Origin: Gemmatimonadota bacterium
GTDB lineage: Bacteria > Gemmatimonadota > Gemmatimonadetes > Longimicrobiales > Longimicrobiaceae
Direction of reading: 5' to 3'
Assembly: GCA_019240375.1 (NCBI GenBank)
Contig: JAFAYN010000620.1
Location: 1-8,486, forward strand
Length of the DNA stretch: 8,486 nt
The translations under genes were made by a program, and so were the position numbers. Shown in pieces: positions 5,224-8,486 of the stretch; position 1 is the stretch's first letter, and each line of letters opens with the position of its first letter. Below the pieces are notes generated by a model that was not told the origin of the DNA, did not search any database, and saw only the letters and a list, made by a program, of their open reading frames with translations.

Positions 5224-6161
5224 GCACCCTCTCGAAGCCGGCCGCCGCGCGGCCCGGAGCGGACTTCGACGCCCTGGTGGCGCGGGAGGCGGCGCGGGTG
5301 GACCGCGCCCTCGAAGCGGTCACCGGCGAACTGGTGCACGGAGTCCCGGAGCACCTGGCCGAGCCGATGCGCTACGCGCTGGGGACCCGCGGCAAGCGCC
5401 TCCGCCCCCTCCTGTGCGTTGCCGCCTACCGCGCCCTCCGGGGAGGGGACGATGCGCCGGACGTGGTGTACCGGCTGGCCTGCGCGCTGGAGATCGTGCA
5501 CACCTACTCGCTGGTGCACGACGACCTCCCCAGCATGGACGACGACGACCTGCGCCGTGGGCGTCCCACGGTGCACCGGGTGTACGGGGTCGCGCCGGCC
5601 ATCGTCGCCGGGGCGGCGCTCCTCCCCGCCGCGGCCGTCCTCCTCGACCGGGAGGGGATCGCGCTGGGGCTGGCGCCCGCGGAGCGGGGACGGCTGGTGG
5701 CGGAATTGTGCGGCGCCGCAGGGGCGGTCGGGATGGTGGGGGGGCAGCTCCTGGACCTGGAGGGGGAGGGGGCGGAGCTGGACGCGGCCGGGCTGGAGCG
5801 GATCCACCGCGCCAAGACCGGAGCGCTCCTCGTGGCCTCGCTCCGGGTGGGGGCGCTGGCCGCCCGGGGAACCGCCGAGCAGCTCCACGGGCTCACACGG
5901 TACGGCGAGGCGCTGGGGCTCGCCTTCCAGATCGTGGACGACGTGCTGGACGTGGTGCAGCACTCGCACGCGCTGGGAAAGACGGCGGGGAAGGACGAGG
6001 CGGCGGGGAAGGCGACCTACCCCGCGCTCTTCGGCGTGGACGGAGCCCGGGCCCTCGCCGCCCGCCGGGTGGACGAGGCGGTGGCCTCGCTGCGCGCCGT
6101 CGGGATCGCCTCGCCGGCCCTGGAGATGAGCGCGCGCTTCGTGCTGGAAAGGGAAAGCTAG
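5220..6161 (+). CDS. ispA: Polyprenyl (farnesyl-type) diphosphate synthase
   Basis: This enzyme condenses isopentenyl diphosphate with allylic diphosphates to make short prenyl chains for undecaprenol, quinones and similar products. In the 313 residues one sees TRGKRLRP (~56-63), the first Asp-rich motif HDDLPSMDDDDLRRGRPT (~100-117), GMVGGQLLDLEGEG (~171-184), KTGALL (~199-204), the second Asp-rich motif FQIVDDVLD (~236-244) and GKTAGKDEAAGKATYPAL (~253-270). Tyr at the fifth position before the first Asp, plus the DDxxxxD spacing, matches bacterial farnesyl- rather than geranylgeranyl-diphosphate synthases; the product call is inference. After the first motif, the usual AGDALL is AGAALL (~130-134). 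The start is GTG overlapping the xseB stop (GTGA); a GTG at 5208 is four codons longer and possible. It is the last gene of this operon, with 271 nt before dxs. Confidence 0.93.
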   Translation: MSTLSKPAAARPGADFDALVAREAARVDRALEAVTGELVHGVPEHLAEPMRYALGTRGKRLRPLLCVAAYRALRGGDDAPDVVYRLACALEIVHTYSLVHDDLPSMDDDDLRRGRPTVHRVYGVAPAIVAGAALLPAAAVLLDREGIALGLAPAERGRLVAELCGAAGAVGMVGGQLLDLEGEGAELDAAGLERIHRAKTGALLVASLRVGALAARGTAEQLHGLTRYGEALGLAFQIVDDVLDVVQHSHALGKTAGKDEAAGKATYPALFGVDGARALAARRVDEAVASLRAVGIASPALEMSARFVLERES

Positions 6162-6248
6162 CGGGGCACCCAGGCTTCGACCCCCCTCTGGTCTGTTTCT
6201 CGCAGGACGCCCGTTTCGCCCGGGAAGGGGCGGGAGGGAGCGGCCGCG
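6162..6248. other. Gap between ispA and the dxs promoter
   Basis: There is no gene here. A weak stem (CCAG at 6170-6173 with CTGG at 6188-6191, plus one wobble) is followed by a mildly T-rich TCTGTTTCT. A second weak stem is CGCCC (6208-6212) with GGGCG (6228-6232). Either might end the ispA transcript, but neither is a convincing terminator. Confidence 0.3.
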
Positions 6249-6277
6249 TTGACACGCACCCTGCGGCTTTGTACTGT
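6249..6277 (+). promoter_or_regulatory. Sigma70-type promoter for dxs
   Basis: A perfect -35 TTGACA (6249-6254) is separated by exactly 17 nt from TACTGT (6272-6277), which has T, A and the final T of the -10 consensus. The region just downstream (GTAAAGTG) is locally AT-richer than its surroundings. Transcription would begin near 6284, leaving a leader of about 150 nt before dxs, so dxs and nadK can probably be transcribed separately from the ymdB-ispA operon. Confidence 0.62.
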
Positions 6278-6283
6278 AAAGTG

Positions 6284-6432
6284 GGTGTGCCGCTTCGGCT
6301 CCTCCGTGCCCTGTCCCGTCGTGCCACCGGCGCGGGGAAAGGTTGGTTGAGCGCCGCTCACCTTCTAAATTGCAGCACGGCGCCCGTTCGCAGGTCGGGC
6401 AGCCGGCCCTCAGACTGGAAGGCAGGAGCCTC
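6284..6432 (+). promoter_or_regulatory. dxs 5' leader with hairpins
   Basis: This is the predicted untranslated leader (start inferred from the promoter). It contains a hairpin GGT(T)GAGC - GCC - GCTCACC (6345-6362; 7 pairs, one bulged T). Just before the start codon is a small stem, AGGC-AGGA-GCCT (6420-6431), that puts part of the ribosome site in its loop. I do not find the conserved THI box of a TPP riboswitch, which would be a natural idea for a thiamine-dependent enzyme. It could be an ordinary long leader. Confidence 0.35.
6417..6428 (+). promoter_or_regulatory. Shine-Dalgarno region of dxs
   Basis: GGAAGG (6417-6422) lies 10 nt and AGGAG (6424-6428) lies 4 nt before the GTG at 6433. 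Either could serve. Together they place the start at 6433 rather than at in-frame codons upstream. Confidence 0.55.
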
Positions 6433-8355
6433 GTGGCACTTCTCGAGAACGTGAAATCCCCGCTGGACGTCCGTACCCTCCCGGAGGACCAGCTCGCCGC
6501 GCTCGCCGACGAGGTGCGTGACCGGATCCTCGACATCGTGTCGGAGCACAAGGGCGCCCACTTCGGATCCAACCTGGGGACGGTGGAATTGACCATCGCC
6601 CTGCACCGGGTGTTCGACACCCCGCGCGACCAGGTGATCTGGGACGTCGGCCACCAGGCATACCCGCACAAGATCCTCACCGGGCGCAACGAGCGGATGC
6701 CCAGCATCCGCAAGCGCCACGGTCTGTCCGGCTTCCTGCGGCGCGACGAGTCCGAGTACGACGTGTTCGGCGCGGGGCACGCGGCCACCTCCATCTCCGC
6801 CGCCGTGGGGATCGCCGCCGCGCGCGACCTCAAGAAGGAAGACTTCGAGGTGATCGCCGTCATCGGCGACGGCTCCATGACCTGCGGGCTCGCCTACGAG
6901 GCGCTGAACAACGCCGGGCACACCGACCGCGACCTGGTGGTCGTCCTCAACGACAACCAGATGTCCATCTCCCCCAACGTGGGGGCGCTGCACAAGTACC
7001 TGACCAACGTCCGCACCTCCAAGGTCTACAACCGGGTGCGCCAGGAGCTGAAGAAGCTGGTCCACTCCGCCCCGCGCTTCGGTACCATCGGGGAGATGGT
7101 GGAGCACTTCGCCGTACGCGCCGACGACGCGGTCAAGGGGATGTTCGTCCCGGGTATGCTCTTCGAGGAATTGGGCTTCCGCTACGTCGGGCCGGTGGAC
7201 GGGCACAACCTCCCGCAGCTCCTCCGGACCTTCGAGGAGGTCCGCAAGATGGACGGGCCGCGGCTGGTGCACGTGGTCACCACCAAGGGGAAGGGGTTCG
7301 CCCCCGCCGAGGCCGACCAGGTCAAGTGGCACGCGGGCGGCGGCTTCGACAAGACTACCGGCACGCAGCTCAAGAAGTCGGCGGGCGGGCTCCCGCGCTA
7401 CCAGAACGTCTTCGGCGAGGCGCTGACCGAGCTGGCGCGCGAGTACCCGGAGGTGGTGGCGATCACCGCCGCCATGTCCACCGGGACGAGCACCGACGTG
7501 TTCGAGAAGGCGCACCCCGAGCGCTTCTTCGACGTGGGGATCGCCGAGGGGCACGCGGTCACCTTCGCCGCGGGGCTGGCGACGCAGGGGATCCGGCCGG
7601 TGGTGGCGATCTACTCCACCTTCCTCCAGCGCGCCTACGACTCCATCGTCCACGACGTGGCGCTGCAGGACCTCCCGGTGGTGTTCTGCATGGACCGCGC
7701 GGGGATCGCCGGCGACGACGGTCCCACCCATCACGGCGGGATCGACATCGCCTACCTGCTCGCCATCCCCGGAATGACCATCACCGCGCCCAGGGACGGC
7801 GAGGAGATGATCGGGCTGCTGCGGCTGGGGATCGAGCACCAGGGCGGCCCCTTCTCCATCCGCTGGCCGCGCGACTCCGTTCCCGCCCCGGTCCGCCCCG
7901 TCGCCGAGATCCCGGCGGTCCCGTACGGCACCTGGGAAACGCTCCGGCAGGGGCGCAAGCTGGCGATCCTGGCGACGGGGAGCATGGTGCACCCGGCGCT
8001 GGAAGCCGCGGAGCTGCTGGCGCGCGAGGGGGTGAGTGCCACTGTGGTCAACGCCCGCTTCATCAAGCCGCTGGACGAGGCCACTCTCGCCCGGCTCTTC
8101 CCGGCGCACACCCACGTGCTGACGGTGGAGGAGGGAACGGTGGTGAACGGCTTCGGCGCCTTCGTGCGGGAGCGAATCGGCGGGGAGTGGCCGGAGGTGC
8201 GGGGTGCCTCGATGGGGCTCCCGGACCGCTTCGTGGAGCATGGCGAGCGGGCCGAGCTGCTGGGGGAGCTGGGGCTGACCGCGGAAGGGATCGCGCAGCA
8301 GGCCCGGGTGCTGGTGGGAGAGGGCAAGCGCCAGCCGCTCCTTGAGAGCGCCTGA
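6433..8355 (+). CDS. dxs: 1-deoxy-D-xylulose-5-phosphate synthase
   Basis: Dxs is the thiamine-diphosphate enzyme that joins pyruvate and glyceraldehyde 3-phosphate to DXP, the first and flux-setting step of the MEP isoprenoid pathway. The length of 640 residues is normal. Visible: KGAHFGSNLGTVELTIAL with His44 (~40-57); DVFGAGHAATSISAA (~110-124); the ThDP/Mg motif GDGSMTCG...NDNQMSIS (Gly145-Ser148 to Asn175); RYVGPVDGHN (~250-259); VVTTKGKGFAPAEAD (~281-295); the pyrimidine-domain segment FFDVGIAEGHAVTFAAGLA with catalytic Glu372; IYSTFLQRAYD (~393-403); DRAGIAGDDGPTHHGG (~421-436); and a transketolase C-domain with NARFIKPLD (~540-548). The residue after the catalytic Glu is Gly where Gln is usual. 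The GTG start gives the typical N-terminus MALLENVKSP. A longer in-frame start at 6343 adds leader sequence without family character. It probably uses its own promoter at 6249. Confidence 0.97.
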   Translation: MALLENVKSPLDVRTLPEDQLAALADEVRDRILDIVSEHKGAHFGSNLGTVELTIALHRVFDTPRDQVIWDVGHQAYPHKILTGRNERMPSIRKRHGLSGFLRRDESEYDVFGAGHAATSISAAVGIAAARDLKKEDFEVIAVIGDGSMTCGLAYEALNNAGHTDRDLVVVLNDNQMSISPNVGALHKYLTNVRTSKVYNRVRQELKKLVHSAPRFGTIGEMVEHFAVRADDAVKGMFVPGMLFEELGFRYVGPVDGHNLPQLLRTFEEVRKMDGPRLVHVVTTKGKGFAPAEADQVKWHAGGGFDKTTGTQLKKSAGGLPRYQNVFGEALTELAREYPEVVAITAAMSTGTSTDVFEKAHPERFFDVGIAEGHAVTFAAGLATQGIRPVVAIYSTFLQRAYDSIVHDVALQDLPVVFCMDRAGIAGDDGPTHHGGIDIAYLLAIPGMTITAPRDGEEMIGLLRLGIEHQGGPFSIRWPRDSVPAPVRPVAEIPAVPYGTWETLRQGRKLAILATGSMVHPALEAAELLAREGVSATVVNARFIKPLDEATLARLFPAHTHVLTVEEGTVVNGFGAFVRERIGGEWPEVRGASMGLPDRFVEHGERAELLGELGLTAEGIAQQARVLVGEGKRQPLLESA

Positions 8356-8359
8356 CCCC

Positions 8360-8486
8360 GTGAGCGGCGCCGGCCCGGTGCGGGTCGGCGTCATCGGCCA
8401 TCCGCGCTACTCGGAGCTGCAGGAAAGCCTGACCCGCGTCCTCGCCTTCGGGCGGGGGTGCGGGGCGGAGCTGTACTTCGAGGCGG
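8360..8486 (+). CDS. nadK: Probable NAD kinase, 3' end outside window
   Basis: Only the first ~42 codons are present. The product reads VRVGVIGHPRYSELQESL and continues with a helix and a strand (AELYFEA). A starting beta strand with GVIGHPR resembles the N-terminus of NAD kinases (E. coli: IGIVGHPR), which phosphorylate NAD to NADP. The diagnostic GGDG motif would lie beyond the edge, so the call rests on this short match and on location: dxs, tlyA, nadK and recN are often clustered. GTG at 8360, 4 nt after the dxs stop, is chosen. GTG at 8378 is equally possible, and neither has a clear ribosome site. Confidence 0.66.
   Translation, partial: MSGAGPVRVGVIGHPRYSELQESLTRVLAFGRGCGAELYFEA

Noticed and set aside
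6343..6432. A longer Dxs start at GTG 6343
   Set aside because: The extra 30 residues have no Dxs character. The usual N-terminus and two ribosome-site candidates point to 6433, and the extension covers the leader hairpin.
6284..6432. TPP riboswitch before dxs
   Set aside because: It would fit a thiamine-dependent enzyme, but I could not find the conserved CTGAGA and THI-box arrangement.
5414..6454. A 346-codon plus-strand frame overlapping ispA
   Set aside because: It is a frame-shifted shadow of ispA rich in Arg/Gly/Ala and continues into the non-coding dxs leader.
4806..6878. A 690-codon minus-strand frame across xseA, xseB, ispA and dxs
   Set aside because: It crosses four real genes and two non-coding gaps and shows no domain. 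Long antisense frames are expected at this GC content.

Overview
This is a very GC-rich window whose genes all lie on the + strand. It carries housekeeping genes: RNase Y (5' end cut off), a YmdB-type metallophosphodiesterase, FolD, both subunits of exonuclease VII (XseA, XseB), a farnesyl-diphosphate synthase-type prenyltransferase (IspA), DXP synthase (Dxs) and the first ~42 codons of a probable NAD kinase. The mix of RNase Y with a YmdB neighbour, the folD-xseA-xseB-ispA-dxs order and the high GC suggests a non-proteobacterial lineage. My best guess is Gemmatimonadota (Longimicrobium-like), from gene order and composition only.

Layout: rny ends at 1558. A gene-free stretch of about 450 nt follows (1559-2012). 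It holds a chain of hairpins and a repeat cluster of C-run/G-run palindromes in inverted arrangement. ymdB (2013-2825), folD (2828-3742), xseA (3739-4965), xseB (4969-5223) and ispA (5220-6161) then form a tightly packed operon, with 2-3 nt gaps or 4-nt ATGA/GTGA overlaps. A second non-coding stretch (6162-6432) contains a good sigma70-type promoter (TTGACA, 17 nt, TACTGT) and a roughly 150-nt leader for dxs (6433-8355). nadK begins 4 nt after dxs and runs off the right edge.

Function: rny and ymdB are linked to RNA turnover. FolD supplies one-carbon folates, ExoVII degrades single-stranded DNA, and Dxs and IspA are the first step of the MEP pathway and a later prenyl-chain elongation step. 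NadK would make the NADP needed by both FolD and the MEP pathway. Most starts are GTG (ymdB, folD, ispA, dxs, nadK); only xseA and xseB use ATG.

I see no mobile gene, CRISPR array, tRNA, rRNA or defence system, and no novel protein system. The less ordinary content is non-coding: the structured rny-ymdB intergenic region, with inverted G-run repeats and a possible anti-Shine-Dalgarno pairing, and the structured dxs leader. There are also a few departures from family consensus in XseA, IspA, FolD and Dxs.
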